From JACVRW01 sp963751835 (GTDB lineage: Bacteria > Actinomycetota > Thermoleophilia > Solirubrobacterales > Thermoleophilaceae): a stretch of DNA of 64,000 nucleotides. The notes under the pieces are model-generated. The model made no database searches. It was not told the origin of the DNA and saw nothing but the letters and a program-made list of their open reading frames with translations. Shown in pieces: positions 33,207 through 42,399 of the stretch; positions within the stretch are counted from its first letter, which is position 1; the number at the start of each line of letters is the position of its first letter. A program made the translations under genes and the position numbers. Where the stretch lies: contig CAVVWD010000029.1 in NCBI GenBank assembly GCA_963751835.1, positions 65,054 through 129,053 on the forward strand, read 5' to 3'.

Positions 33207-34616
33207 ATGACGCCCTCGAACGCTTCCCGCGCCCGTTGGACACTCATCGTCGCCGGGGCGGCGCTGTTCATGACCGCCCTCGACCAGCTTGTCGTCGGGG
33301 TCGCGCTCCACTCGATCCGCCTCGATCTGGGCGGCTCGATCGAGGGGCTCGAGTGGACCGTCAACGCCTACACGCTGGCCTTCGCGGTGTTGCTGATCAC
33401 CGGCGCCGCGCTCGGCGACCGCTTTGGGCGCAAGCGGATGTTCATCGTCGGGGTCGGCCTCTTCACGGCCGCCAGCGCGCTCGCCGCGCTGTCGCCGTCG
33501 ACGGACGCGCTCGTCGCCGCCCGGGCCCTGCAGGGCGTGGGCGCCGCAATCGTCACGCCGCTCACCCTCACCCTGATCAGCGACGCGTTCCCGCCCGAGC
33601 GGCGCGCGGCGGCGCTCGGGATCTGGGGCGGGATCACCGGTCTCGGCGTGGCCCTGGGCCCGTTCGTCGGCGGCGCTGTCGTCGAGGGCATCGCGTGGCA
33701 GTGGATCTTCTGGGCCAACGTCCCGATCGGCCTGGCACTGATCCCGCTCGCGTCGCGGATGCTGCGCGAGTCGCACGGGCCCGACCGCGAGCTCGACCTG
33801 CCCGGCCTGGCGCTCGTGAGCGCCGGCCTGCTCGCGCTCACCTTTGCCCTGATCCGCGGTGAAGCTCTCGGCTGGACGAGCGCCGCCGTGCTCGCCTCGC
33901 TCGGGGCCGGCGTGGCGCTGCTCGCGGCGTTCGTCCGCTGGGAGCTCAGAAGCCCGGCCCCCATGCTGCCGATGCGGTTCTTCCGCTCGCGTGCATTCAA
34001 CGCCTCCAACGGGCTCTCGTTCGCGATGTTCTTCGGCGCCTTCGGCGCGATCTTCCTGATGAGCCAGTACTTCCAGACCGCTCAGGGGTTCGGGCCGCTC
34101 GAGGCCGGGGCACGGACGCTGCCCTGGACCGGGATGCCGATGATCTTCGCTCCCCTGGCCGGTGTGCTCGCCACCCGCTTCGGGACCAGGCCGCTGATGG
34201 CGGTCGGCCTGGCGCTGCAGGCGATCGGCATCGGCTGGATGGCGATGGTGCTCGATGTCTCGACCCCGTTCGTCGAGCTCATAGCGCCGTTCGCGATCAC
34301 GGGGATCGGGATGGCGTTCGTGTTCTCGATGGCGCCCGAGGCCGTGCTGGCGTCCGTGCGGGCGCAGGACGCCGGCAAGGCGTCCGGAGCGACCAACGCG
34401 ATTCGCGAGGTCGGCGCAGTCATGGGCGTCGCCGTGCTCGCCTCGGTGTTCGCCGCCAACGGAGGCTACGAGTCGCCGCAGGCGTTCACCGACGGGCTCG
34501 TCGCCGCGCTCCCGATCGCGGTCGTCGTGCTCGCCGCCGGGACGCTGCTGGCGCTGCTCACGCCCGGGCGGGCGCGGACGCCGGCAGCCGCGGCGGCCGG
34601 TACAGGACGGGCATAA
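33207..34616 (+). CDS. DHA2-family MFS drug/proton antiporter (EmrB/QacA type)
   Basis: This 469-residue protein has fourteen probable membrane segments, as expected for DHA2 members. Signature loops are the D1-like ALDQLVVGVALHSI, LGDRFGRKRMFIVGVGLF between helices 2 and 3, and motif C AALGIWGGITGLGVALGPFVGGAV in helix 5. It exports hydrophobic compounds in exchange for protons. It lies after the cupin gene, near the AraC regulator, suggesting a small resistance unit. Confidence 0.87.
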   Translation: MTPSNASRARWTLIVAGAALFMTALDQLVVGVALHSIRLDLGGSIEGLEWTVNAYTLAFAVLLITGAALGDRFGRKRMFIVGVGLFTAASALAALSPSTDALVAARALQGVGAAIVTPLTLTLISDAFPPERRAAALGIWGGITGLGVALGPFVGGAVVEGIAWQWIFWANVPIGLALIPLASRMLRESHGPDRELDLPGLALVSAGLLALTFALIRGEALGWTSAAVLASLGAGVALLAAFVRWELRSPAPMLPMRFFRSRAFNASNGLSFAMFFGAFGAIFLMSQYFQTAQGFGPLEAGARTLPWTGMPMIFAPLAGVLATRFGTRPLMAVGLALQAIGIGWMAMVLDVSTPFVELIAPFAITGIGMAFVFSMAPEAVLASVRAQDAGKASGATNAIREVGAVMGVAVLASVFAANGGYESPQAFTDGLVAALPIAVVVLAAGTLLALLTPGRARTPAAAAAGTGRA

Positions 34617-34625
34617 TGCGCCGGA

Positions 34626-34769
34626 ATGGCCGGGCCGGACGATGTGGAGACCGCGGTAAACGCGATGAGCCGCGTCTGGAACAACTTCCGTAGCGTCTGG
34701 GCCGAGTATCGGCTCGAGGTCGAGGAAGCCCGGATGGTCGGCAAGCGCGAACCCGTGGCCACTTCATGA
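34626..34769 (+). CDS. 47-residue protein overlapping the gpsA start
   Basis: ATG 34626 opens a frame of 47 residues (VETAVNAMSRVWNNFRSVWA, then EYRLEVEEARMVGKREP), ending in TGA at 34767-34769. The ATG of gpsA lies at 34766, giving an ATGA overlap. The composition is a charged amphipathic helix, not random GC-rich readthrough. I recognise no family. The coupling suggests that it is translated together with gpsA. Confidence 0.5.
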   Translation: MAGPDDVETAVNAMSRVWNNFRSVWAEYRLEVEEARMVGKREPVATS

Positions 34770-35773
34770 CCCGGACCGAGCGCGTGGCGGTTGTGGGCGC
34801 AGGCTCCTGGGGCACGACCGTGGCCTCGCTCACATCCCCCAACAGGCCTACCGTCCTTTGGGCGCGCGACCCGGCGGTCGCCGAGGAGATCGACTCGAGC
34901 CACACAAACGAGCGCTACCTACCCGGTGCGGCGCTGGCGCCCGAGTTGAACGCCACCGTTTCGCTCGAGGACACCGTATCCACCGCCGACGTCCTGGTGA
35001 TGGCCGTGCCCTCGCACGGGTTCCGGGCCGTGCTCGAGCAGGCGGTTCCGCACGTGCGCCCGTGGATCCCGATCGTCAGCCTCACCAAGGGCCTCGAGCA
35101 GGGGACGAAGCTGCGGATGACCGAGGTGGTCGACGAGTTGCTCCCCGGCCACCCGGTGGGAGTGCTGACCGGGCCGAACGTCGCGCGTGAGGTGATCGAC
35201 GGCCTCGCGGCCGCGGGGGTGATCGCGATGCCCGACCAGCACGTGGCGGGGGCCCTCCAGGAGATCTTCAGGACCCGCCTCTTCCGCGTCTACACGAGCA
35301 CGGACGTCGTGGGCGCCGAGCTCGCCGGGGTGCTCAAGAATGTCGTCGCAATCGCCGCGGGAATGGCACAGGGGCTCGGGGCCGGAGACAACACGCGCGC
35401 GTTGGTGATCTCACGCAGCCTCGCCGAGCTGGCGCGCCTGGGCGTCGCCATGGGAGGTCAGCCGGCGACGTTCGCGGGCCTGGCGGGCATGGGCGACCTG
35501 ATCGCCACCTGCATCAGCCCCCACAGCCGCAACAGGCGAGTGGGCGAGCAGCTCGCGCTCGGCAAGACGATCGACGAGATCACGTCCGAGATGAGCATGG
35601 TCGCCGAGGGGATCAAGAGCTCGCGCGTCGTGGTGGAGCTCGCGGACCAGCACGACGTGGAGATGCCGATCGCGCGCGAGGTATACGGCGTGTGCCACGA
35701 GGGGCGCACCCCGCGCCAGGCGTTTCGCGGCCTGTTGCGAACGCAGCCCACCACCGAGCACGCGGCGGGCTGA
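34766..35773 (+). CDS. gpsA: NAD(P)H-dependent glycerol-3-phosphate dehydrogenase
   Basis: This 335-residue protein has the dinucleotide motif VAVVGAGSWGTTVASL, the substrate loop VSLTKGLEQGTKLRM, GPNVAREV, and the catalytic Lys in GVLKNVVAIAAGMAQGLGAGDN. FAGLAGMGDLIATCISPHSRNRRVG is the helical C-terminal signature. It reduces dihydroxyacetone phosphate to sn-glycerol 3-phosphate, the backbone for the acyltransferases around it. It is followed one base later by the WS/DGAT gene. Confidence 0.93.
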   Translation: MTRTERVAVVGAGSWGTTVASLTSPNRPTVLWARDPAVAEEIDSSHTNERYLPGAALAPELNATVSLEDTVSTADVLVMAVPSHGFRAVLEQAVPHVRPWIPIVSLTKGLEQGTKLRMTEVVDELLPGHPVGVLTGPNVAREVIDGLAAAGVIAMPDQHVAGALQEIFRTRLFRVYTSTDVVGAELAGVLKNVVAIAAGMAQGLGAGDNTRALVISRSLAELARLGVAMGGQPATFAGLAGMGDLIATCISPHSRNRRVGEQLALGKTIDEITSEMSMVAEGIKSSRVVVELADQHDVEMPIAREVYGVCHEGRTPRQAFRGLLRTQPTTEHAAG

Positions 35774-35774
35774 G

Positions 35775-37250
35775 ATGGCCGCGCCCACCCTGCCGCAGAC
35801 GAACGAGGAAGCATGGGCGATCGCGCAGGGGTGGGGCACCGCGCGCGAGATGAGCGAGTACGAGGCGCTCATGTGGCGTGTCGAGAGCGACGCCCGCCTG
35901 CGCTCGACCATGATGGGCGTCTACGTGCTCGACTCGGAGCCGGAGTGGGAACGGCTGTCGGCCGCACACGAGTGGGCCACGCGCATCATCCCGCGCTTCC
36001 GCGAGCGGGTTGTTGACCCGCCGCTGCACCTCGGACTGCCTGCCTGGGTGCCCGATCCCGACTTCGACCTCACCTACCACCTGCGGCGCGTCCGGCTCCC
36101 GGAGCCGGGAACCTTTGACCAGGTGCTGGAGCTGGCAGAGCAGGTGGCGATGACGCCCTTCGACCGCGCGCGCTCTCCGTGGGAGGCCGTCCTGGTCGAC
36201 GGGCTCGAGGGCGGTCGCGCGGCGTACTTCCTCAAGCTTCACCACACCCTCACCGACGGGCAGGGCGGGGTCCAGCTGCTCGGCCTCCTCCACAGCCGTA
36301 AGCGCGAACCCTCGCCGGACAAGCCGATGCCGGACCCCCCGGAGCCCGAGCGGGCCACGCCCACATCCGTGCTCGCGGAGCAGCTGAGTCGCCGGGCGCG
36401 CCACGTCCCGCGTGACGCCGGCGCGGCCGCCGGCCGGGTGGCGGGCCTGGCGGCCGGCGCGCTCATCCGGCCCCGGCGAGCCTTGGGGGAAGGGGTGCGG
36501 ATGGGGCGGTCGCTGTCGCGCGTGCTGGCGCCGCCGCCGGTCGAACCCTCGCCACTGCTGAGCAATCGCAGCCTCTCGTGGCGCTTCGGGACGCTCGAGG
36601 TCGGTCTCGACGAGCTGAAGCGCGCCGCCAGGGCCACGGACGGCTCGCTCAACGACGCATACATCGCCGCCCTGCTCGGAGGATTCCGCCGCTACCACGA
36701 GCGCCAGGGCGCCGAGATCGAGGACCTCGCCATGGCGATGCCGATCAGCCTTCGCCGCGGCGACCACCCGATGGGCGGCAACCGCTTCGCCGGCGCACGC
36801 TTCGCCGCGCCCGCCGGTGAGCCCGATCCGGCCGAGCGCGTCCGGCTGGTCCACGACTTCGTGCTCACCGCACGCGCAGAGCCCGCGCTCGACTTCCTGT
36901 CCACCGCCGCGCCGGTGATCAACCGATTGCCCACCGCCGTGGTCGCGCGCTGGTATCACGCGCAGACGACGAAGCTCGATCTGCAGGCGAGCAATGTCGC
37001 GGGCATTCCCTACCCGGTCTACATGGCCGGAGCCCGGATCGAGCGTCTGTTCCCGTTCGGCCCATTGCCGGGCTGCGCCGTGATGGCGACGCTCGTCTCC
37101 CACAACGGGACCTGCTGCATCGGCTTCAACTGCGACGCAGCGGCGGTCACCGACCCCGAGCTGTTCTTCGAGTGCCAGCAGGAGGGGCTGGACGAGGTGC
37201 TCGCGCTCGCGCCGCGGCGGAAGGCCGCTGCGGCCAAGGCGCACGCATGA
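35775..37250 (+). CDS. wax ester synthase/diacylglycerol acyltransferase (WS/DGAT)
   Basis: This 491-residue protein has the HHxxxDG acyl-transfer motif as HHTLTDG at residues 156-162, preceded by AYFLKL. It also has the second family block MAMPISLRRGDHPMGGNRF and C-terminal NVAGIPYPVYMAGARIERLFPFG. It joins acyl-CoA to diacylglycerol (triacylglycerol) or to fatty alcohol (wax). It acts at the cytoplasmic membrane or on lipid bodies. It lies between gpsA and a lipase, overlapping the lipase start by ATGA. Confidence 0.92.
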   Translation: MAAPTLPQTNEEAWAIAQGWGTAREMSEYEALMWRVESDARLRSTMMGVYVLDSEPEWERLSAAHEWATRIIPRFRERVVDPPLHLGLPAWVPDPDFDLTYHLRRVRLPEPGTFDQVLELAEQVAMTPFDRARSPWEAVLVDGLEGGRAAYFLKLHHTLTDGQGGVQLLGLLHSRKREPSPDKPMPDPPEPERATPTSVLAEQLSRRARHVPRDAGAAAGRVAGLAAGALIRPRRALGEGVRMGRSLSRVLAPPPVEPSPLLSNRSLSWRFGTLEVGLDELKRAARATDGSLNDAYIAALLGGFRRYHERQGAEIEDLAMAMPISLRRGDHPMGGNRFAGARFAAPAGEPDPAERVRLVHDFVLTARAEPALDFLSTAAPVINRLPTAVVARWYHAQTTKLDLQASNVAGIPYPVYMAGARIERLFPFGPLPGCAVMATLVSHNGTCCIGFNCDAAAVTDPELFFECQQEGLDEVLALAPRRKAAAAKAHA

Positions 37251-38096
37251 CTGCCGAGCACGTCGAGGGACGGCTCGACGGGACAGGCGGGCTCGAGCTC
37301 TATTGGCAGGCCTGGCTGCCCGAGTCCGAGGCCCGTGCCGTGGTCGTGATCTCGCACGGCGTATCCGAGCACTCCGCCCGCTACGCGCACGTCGGCGCAG
37401 CGGCTCGCGGGCGCCGGCTACGCCGCCTACGCCCTCGACCACCGCGGCCATGGGCGCTCCGAGGGAAAGAAGGTGATGGTCGAGAGCTTCGACGACGTCG
37501 TCGCCGACCTGCGCGCGTTCATCGACCTCGCCGCGGTCCGGCATCCGGGAAAGCCGGTCTACCTGCTGGGCCATAGCATGGGCGCCGCCATCGCGATCGC
37601 GTGCGCAGTGCGTCATCAGGACGCCCTGGCGGGTCTGATGCTGTCCGGCGCGCTGGCCGACCCCGACGCCGCCTCGCCGGTAACGCGCGGGCTCAGCAGG
37701 GTGCTGTCCGCCCTCACCCCGGGGCTCGGCGTGTATCGGCTGGACCATTCGGCGATCAGCCGCGATCCCGATGTCGTGCGCGCCTACGAGCAGGATCCGC
37801 TCGTCCATCACGGCAAGCTGCCGGCGCGGACGGTGGCCGAGCTCACCGGAGCCGTGGGCAGGTTCCCCGACGACGTGCCCAGGCTACGGCTGCCGCTGCT
37901 CGTGATGCACGGCAGCGAGGACTCGCTTACCTCGGTCGGCGGCAGCCGCATGGTCCACGAGCGGGCCTCGTCCAGCGACAAGACGCTCGAGATCTACGAC
38001 GGCCTGCGGCACGAGATCCTCAACGAGCCCGAGAAGGAGCGCGTGATCTCGGAGATGATCGAGTGGCTGGACGCGCGCTCAGCCGGGCCAGTCTGA
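37247..38096 (+). pseudogene. monoacylglycerol-lipase-like hydrolase with one frameshift
   Basis: The first frame runs ELYWQAWLPESEARAVVVIS and HGVSEHSARYAHVG, then breaks near 37391-37400. The shifted frame continues with LAGAGYAAYALDHRGHGRSE and carries the rest: nucleophile in LLGHSMGAAIAIA, acid in MHGSEDSLTS, and His in DGLRHEILNE. The triad and the HGVSEHSARY lid region match monoacylglycerol lipases. No sequence is lost, so one base of error or a recent mutation explains the break. It starts inside the WS/DGAT stop and ends convergent with the HAD-PlsC gene, overlapping it by 18 bases. Confidence 0.78.
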
Positions 38097-39509
38097 GAGC
38101 GTCTCCAGATAGCGCTCGCGCACCGCCGCCACTCGCTTGTCCAGCGTCTTCACGGTCCAGCGGTCGGTGGGCACCGGCTCCAGCACCGCCACGTCGATCG
38201 TGCCCTTGCGGATCAGCGGCGAGTTCTTCCACATCACGTCGCCGGCGTTTCGGATCACTATCGGGACGATCGGCACGCCGCCCTGCATAGCCAGGTGGAA
38301 GGCACCCTTCTTGAAGCGACCTAGCCGGGGCGTGGGGCTGCGCGTGCCCTCGGGGGCGATTCCGATCGACACGCCCTGGCGCAGCTTGTCGACAGCGGGC
38401 TCGAGCGCTGCCCTCGCCTGCTTCGTGTTTCCACGATCTATGTAGGCGACGTCGACGAGCAACCCCATCGGCGCGAAGCGGGGGTCGCGCGCAGCCTCCT
38501 TCTTGGCCACACCCGTGAGGTCGCGGCGAACCAGGCTCGCGACAACCGGAACGTCGATCGAGCTCTGGTGGTTGAAGATGAACACCGCGGGGCGGTGCGA
38601 CCAGAGGTTCTCCTCGCCGACGATACGCAGGTGCACGCCGGCGAGCGCCAGCGCGGCGTCTGAGCCGACCGACGTGGCGAAGTTGGCCGCATCGCGGCGG
38701 CTGCGGTTGAGCAGGCCGATCCCGGCCCCGAGCGCGCCCGCCGCGGCCAGCCCCGTGAGCGCCGCGCCCGTCCGAACGAGCGTCTCGATTCCCGGGCGGC
38801 CGCGACCGGAGAACCGATAGACGGGCCAGCCGCGGTCCTTGGCGACCTTGGCGAGTCCGTTCTGCGGATTGAGCGGGCGCGGATAGCCGACGGCGTCGAG
38901 GAAGTACATGTCTTCGTCGCCGTTGCCGTAGCCGTAGCTGCCCTTGAGGTCGATGCCGCGCCCACGCGCGAACGTACGCACCGCGCGCGCCTTCTCGGGG
39001 CCCCAAAGCACCTTGCCGTCCAGCTCGCCCGTGAATACGCCCTTCTCCACACCCATCGCGGTCGTCAGCAGATGCTCCACGTCGAAGTCCTCCGCCAGCG
39101 CGGCGACCTGGTAGCGCGTGGCTGACGAGGCGAGCGCGACCGTATGCCCCTTGCGCTGGTGCGCCTGCACAATCTCGCGTGCGTCCGGGTAGACCATCCC
39201 GGCGATCCGTTGGGTGAACAGCCGCTCGCCGAGCTCCATGAGCTCGTCCTCGGGCCGCCCGCGGAATGAGCCGGCCACGATCTCCACAAGCCGCGTGACG
39301 TCGCTGCCGCGCAGGCTCATATCGACCCCCGCGGCGACACTCCGTGCCACATCGGCCGGCGACATCTGCCGGCGCCGGACGAACTCCTGGTAGAAGACGT
39401 TGGCCGAGTAGCCGTCGATCAGCGTTCCGTCGAGATCGAAGAAGGCGCCGACATCGGGCCCCTCGGGAGCAGCCTCGATCTCCTCGATCAGGTCGCCGAC
39501 GCTGTTCAC
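38079..39509 (-). CDS. HAD-type phosphatase fused to lysophosphatidate acyltransferase (PlsC)
   Basis: This 476-residue protein has an N-terminal HAD-IB phosphatase (DLDGT at residues 25-29, SSATRYQVAALAEDF, YGYGNGDEDMYFL). A linker with one hydrophobic stretch follows (LTGLAAAGALGAGIGLL). The C-terminal PlsC domain has NHQSSID at 313-319, FKKGAFHLAMQGGVPIVPI, and EGTRSP at 387-392. PlsC acylates lysophosphatidate. The HAD half could remove the phosphate to give diacylglycerol, an inference from the fusion. It overlaps plsB (ATGA). Confidence 0.87.
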   Translation of the reverse strand: MNSVGDLIEEIEAAPEGPDVGAFFDLDGTLIDGYSANVFYQEFVRRRQMSPADVARSVAAGVDMSLRGSDVTRLVEIVAGSFRGRPEDELMELGERLFTQRIAGMVYPDAREIVQAHQRKGHTVALASSATRYQVAALAEDFDVEHLLTTAMGVEKGVFTGELDGKVLWGPEKARAVRTFARGRGIDLKGSYGYGNGDEDMYFLDAVGYPRPLNPQNGLAKVAKDRGWPVYRFSGRGRPGIETLVRTGAALTGLAAAGALGAGIGLLNRSRRDAANFATSVGSDAALALAGVHLRIVGEENLWSHRPAVFIFNHQSSIDVPVVASLVRRDLTGVAKKEAARDPRFAPMGLLVDVAYIDRGNTKQARAALEPAVDKLRQGVSIGIAPEGTRSPTPRLGRFKKGAFHLAMQGGVPIVPIVIRNAGDVMWKNSPLIRKGTIDVAVLEPVPTDRWTVKTLDKRVAAVRERYLETLSDWPG

Positions 39510-41845
39510 TTGGCGCTCACCTCCGGCTCCGCCTGGCCGCGAGCCAGCTCACGTACCACCGCGACTCGGCGGACCTCCCCGCGGACCTCCTCGGCGAACG
39601 CGCGGCGCCGCTCGCTCAGTTCGGCGCCGCCGGGCTGCAGCAGGTCACGGTTCGCCGCCAGGCGCATGGCGCTGCCGAACAGCTCGCGCGAGATCGATTC
39701 CGGGCTGCGCAGACGCTTCTGGAGCACGTACTGCCGGGCAACACCCACGCACTCGGCCAGGAAGGCCTTGTCGTCGATCGGCTGTTCCGGGTCCTTCGCG
39801 GCGAGCCGCTCGGACACGATCTCATACGCCTCGAGGAAGGGCCGCAGCACGGCATGCGCGAAGTGGGGGTGCGCGCCCGCGAGCAGCTCGCGGGCGGACT
39901 CCGGCTCGGCCGGCCGCTGCTCCCAGTCGGGGTCCAGCATCGCGAGCTCTGCCCGGATCTCCTCCGAGAAGACCTTCTTGCGGGCGAAGAAGAAGTCGAA
40001 CTTGAGCAGGTCGCGCAGGCGCAGCGCCTGCTCCCAGGCCTCGTCGCGCAGACGCGGCGAGGGGCCTTCGGCGGCGCGAGCGAGGATCAGCTCCGTGATC
40101 GCGCGGTTGATGAAGAAGTGGACGGCGGCATTGCGGTAGAAGGCTGCCTCGAGGTGGCGCTCCGGGTGGATCCCGTAGACCGGCTCGAGCCCGTCGGCGA
40201 ACTGACGCACCACGCCGCTCTTGGTGAGCGCCTCGAGCGTCCGGTTGAGCCCGTCGGTGGTCCGGAGGTCGAGGTCCCCGCCTGCGGTCGGTAGATCGCG
40301 CTGCTCGACGTAGTCGAGCAGCGGGTCGAGGACCCCCCGGACCTCGGCGAGGGTGAGGGCGCGGTCCTCCACACCGAGCAGCGCGAGCGTCACGAGCGAC
40401 GTGGGAGTGACGGGCGTGGCCCGGCCGATCCGGTGGCAAACCTCGAACGCGACCTTCTCGACCTCGTTGCGACGCCGCGCGCCGGGCGCCGATTCCTCTT
40501 CGAGCGCCTCGCGCAGCGAGAGCGGCTCGCCCATGCGCACGTACACCGTCCCGCGCCTTCTGCCCTGGGCGCGGGCATAGCCGACGAGCCAGCCGATGCT
40601 TTCCGCCGTCTTCTTCGCGCCGCGCTCCTCCGCCGCCATGGCGCCGACCTCGTAGAGCAGGTCGTAGACGATCGACACCGGGACGAGCAGGGCGTCCTCG
40701 GTCGCGCCGTCGCGGAACGCCTCGACGACGTAGGCGAGCAGCCCGTAGCGCGGCGGCCTGAGCTTGCCCGTGCGCGAGCGTCCGCCCTCGATGTACCACT
40801 CCAGGTTGAAGCGCTTGCTGAGCAGGTAGGCCAGGTACTGGCGAAGGGCGAGCTTGTAGACCTCGTTGTCCTTGAAGCTGCGGCGGATGAACACGTAGCC
40901 GGACCTGCGCGCGACCGGACCGATCGGCCAGAAGCCAACGTTGATGCCGCCGAGCACGTGGTTGGGCGGGAAGCCCTGCTCGTGCATGGCCGACCGGAGG
41001 ACGACCGGGTCGAGGTACGAGCGATGACTCGGCAGGAACACGAGCGGGTGCTTGCGGTTCAGCTCGCGCAGGCGCTCGAGACCCGTTCGGTCGATGTCGA
41101 TCGTGTACGCGCGCGCGAGCCAGCGGCCGAACTCCCCCCAGACGTCGATCGCGAGCCGGCTCTGGCTCGCCACCATCTCGTCGATGCCGTCGGCCGCCTC
41201 GGCGGCGACCTCGCGCTCCGGGCGTTGCTCCCGCTCCGCGAGGGCCGCAACGGCCGAGTGGAAGCGGGCGCTCGCGGAGATCTCCTCGGACACGAAGCGC
41301 GGCACCTTGTACTGGGTTCCGATCAGCCTGCGCTCGGCGCGGTCGAGCGCGAGCACCGCCTGGCGCGCGACGAATTCGCTCAGCCGGCCTTCGGCACCAG
41401 AGCGCTCGAAGCGCGCCCGCATGTCGCTCACGCTCGCCGGTGCGGCCACCAGCACATGGCAGCGATCCGGCTCGCGGCGGACGATGCGGCGCTGGGCCGC
41501 CTCGCTCGGGCGGCGAGGGTTCCGAAAGGCCAGCACGTCGCGCAGCATCGCCGCGCGGGTTCCGCCGCGCTCTCGAGGGAGCCACGCGACCCGGACCGGG
41601 GCGACCAGGGGGTCGCCGTCGGCCGCCAGCGCCTCCCCCAGCCGGGGGTCCTCGGCGTCTACGACGCGCGCATCCGCCCCGGGCGGGCGGGCGCCGCTCA
41701 GCCAGCCGTCGAGCACCTCGCGCTCGGTCGGGGTTGACGCGAACTCGAGCACGATCGTCCTGGCGTCGGCCTTGGCGGGCCAGCCCGCGTCGGGTGCGGG
41801 CGGGGCGTGCACGGCGGGATGCGCCCCGGTCACAGGGCGCACCAT
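39506..41845 (-). CDS. plsB: glycerol-3-phosphate 1-O-acyltransferase
   Basis: From ATG 41845 the protein has 779 residues, close to PlsB size. The acyltransferase motifs are in order: LPSHRSYLDPVVL (HxxxxD), GGINVGFWPIGP, GYVFIRRSFKDN, the glycerol-phosphate binding YIEGGRSRTGKLRPPRYG, and VPVSIVYDLL. The long N-terminal region and a C-terminal helical extension are typical of the PlsB group rather than PlsY. It uses acyl-CoA or acyl-ACP. It is transcribed together with the HAD-PlsC gene and opposite to gpsA and WS/DGAT. Confidence 0.92.
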   Translation of the reverse strand: MVRPVTGAHPAVHAPPAPDAGWPAKADARTIVLEFASTPTEREVLDGWLSGARPPGADARVVDAEDPRLGEALAADGDPLVAPVRVAWLPRERGGTRAAMLRDVLAFRNPRRPSEAAQRRIVRREPDRCHVLVAAPASVSDMRARFERSGAEGRLSEFVARQAVLALDRAERRLIGTQYKVPRFVSEEISASARFHSAVAALAEREQRPEREVAAEAADGIDEMVASQSRLAIDVWGEFGRWLARAYTIDIDRTGLERLRELNRKHPLVFLPSHRSYLDPVVLRSAMHEQGFPPNHVLGGINVGFWPIGPVARRSGYVFIRRSFKDNEVYKLALRQYLAYLLSKRFNLEWYIEGGRSRTGKLRPPRYGLLAYVVEAFRDGATEDALLVPVSIVYDLLYEVGAMAAEERGAKKTAESIGWLVGYARAQGRRRGTVYVRMGEPLSLREALEEESAPGARRRNEVEKVAFEVCHRIGRATPVTPTSLVTLALLGVEDRALTLAEVRGVLDPLLDYVEQRDLPTAGGDLDLRTTDGLNRTLEALTKSGVVRQFADGLEPVYGIHPERHLEAAFYRNAAVHFFINRAITELILARAAEGPSPRLRDEAWEQALRLRDLLKFDFFFARKKVFSEEIRAELAMLDPDWEQRPAEPESARELLAGAHPHFAHAVLRPFLEAYEIVSERLAAKDPEQPIDDKAFLAECVGVARQYVLQKRLRSPESISRELFGSAMRLAANRDLLQPGGAELSERRRAFAEEVRGEVRRVAVVRELARGQAEPEVSAK

Positions 41846-41889
41846 ATCGCCGGGGATCGGTCTCCGGGGCCGGTGAGATCCTGCCGTGT

Positions 41890-42339
41890 GTGGCCATCTG
41901 GATCGGGGTCGATGTCGGCGGCCGCCGCAAGGGGTTCGACGTTGGGGTGATCGACGAACGGCGCCTGCTCGAGCTTCATCGCGGGCTTGGCCGCGACGCG
42001 GTGGTGGCGCTCGTGGACCAGTCGCGTCCGGAGCTGGTCGCCATCGACAGCCCGCGCAGCTGCGCACCGGCCGGCGCGACGGCCCGCGACGGCGAGCGAG
42101 CGCTGAGCAGGAAGGTCTGCGGGATCCGCTGGACGCCCGACGAGACCGAGGTTCGCGCGAACCCCTATTACGCCTGGGTGGTCGAGGGGCTCGAGCTCTA
42201 CAGGACGCTCGCGCGCCGGGGCGCGGACACCATCGAGGTGTTCCCCACGGCCTCGTGGACACGTTGGCTGGGGGCGATTCGGCGAACTGGTCGTTCCGGC
42301 GGCCAGCAGCACGCTTACCAAGTCTTTGCCTTGAGCTGA
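41890..42339 (+). CDS. DUF429 family protein, probably C-terminally truncated
   Basis: From GTG 41890 the protein has 149 residues: IWIGVDVGGRRKGFDVGVID, SRPELVAIDSPRSCAPAG, KVCGIRWTPDE and IEVFPTASWTRW. These are the DUF429 blocks (predicted RNase H-like nuclease fold). Full-length relatives run to about 230-250 residues, and the last fifteen residues here (SGGQQHAYQVFALS) do not fit the family. I read it as cut off by a deletion. It is divergent from plsB, 44 bases away. Confidence 0.6.
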   Translation: MAIWIGVDVGGRRKGFDVGVIDERRLLELHRGLGRDAVVALVDQSRPELVAIDSPRSCAPAGATARDGERALSRKVCGIRWTPDETEVRANPYYAWVVEGLELYRTLARRGADTIEVFPTASWTRWLGAIRRTGRSGGQQHAYQVFALS

Positions 42340-42399
42340 GCAGCCGCTTGACGAGCGGTCGCGACCCTCCAAGGAGTCAATCCATTGGAGGTCAGATCC

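Noticed and set aside
35613..37811. Long open frame opposite the WS/DGAT and lipase genes
   Set aside because: The plus strand encodes HHTLTDG and the lipase triad. The minus frame has no recognisable domain.
39822..41930. Open frame of about 700 codons in another frame of the plsB strand
   Set aside because: It has low-complexity Arg/Pro/Ala composition and overlaps the complete plsB frame with its acyltransferase motifs.
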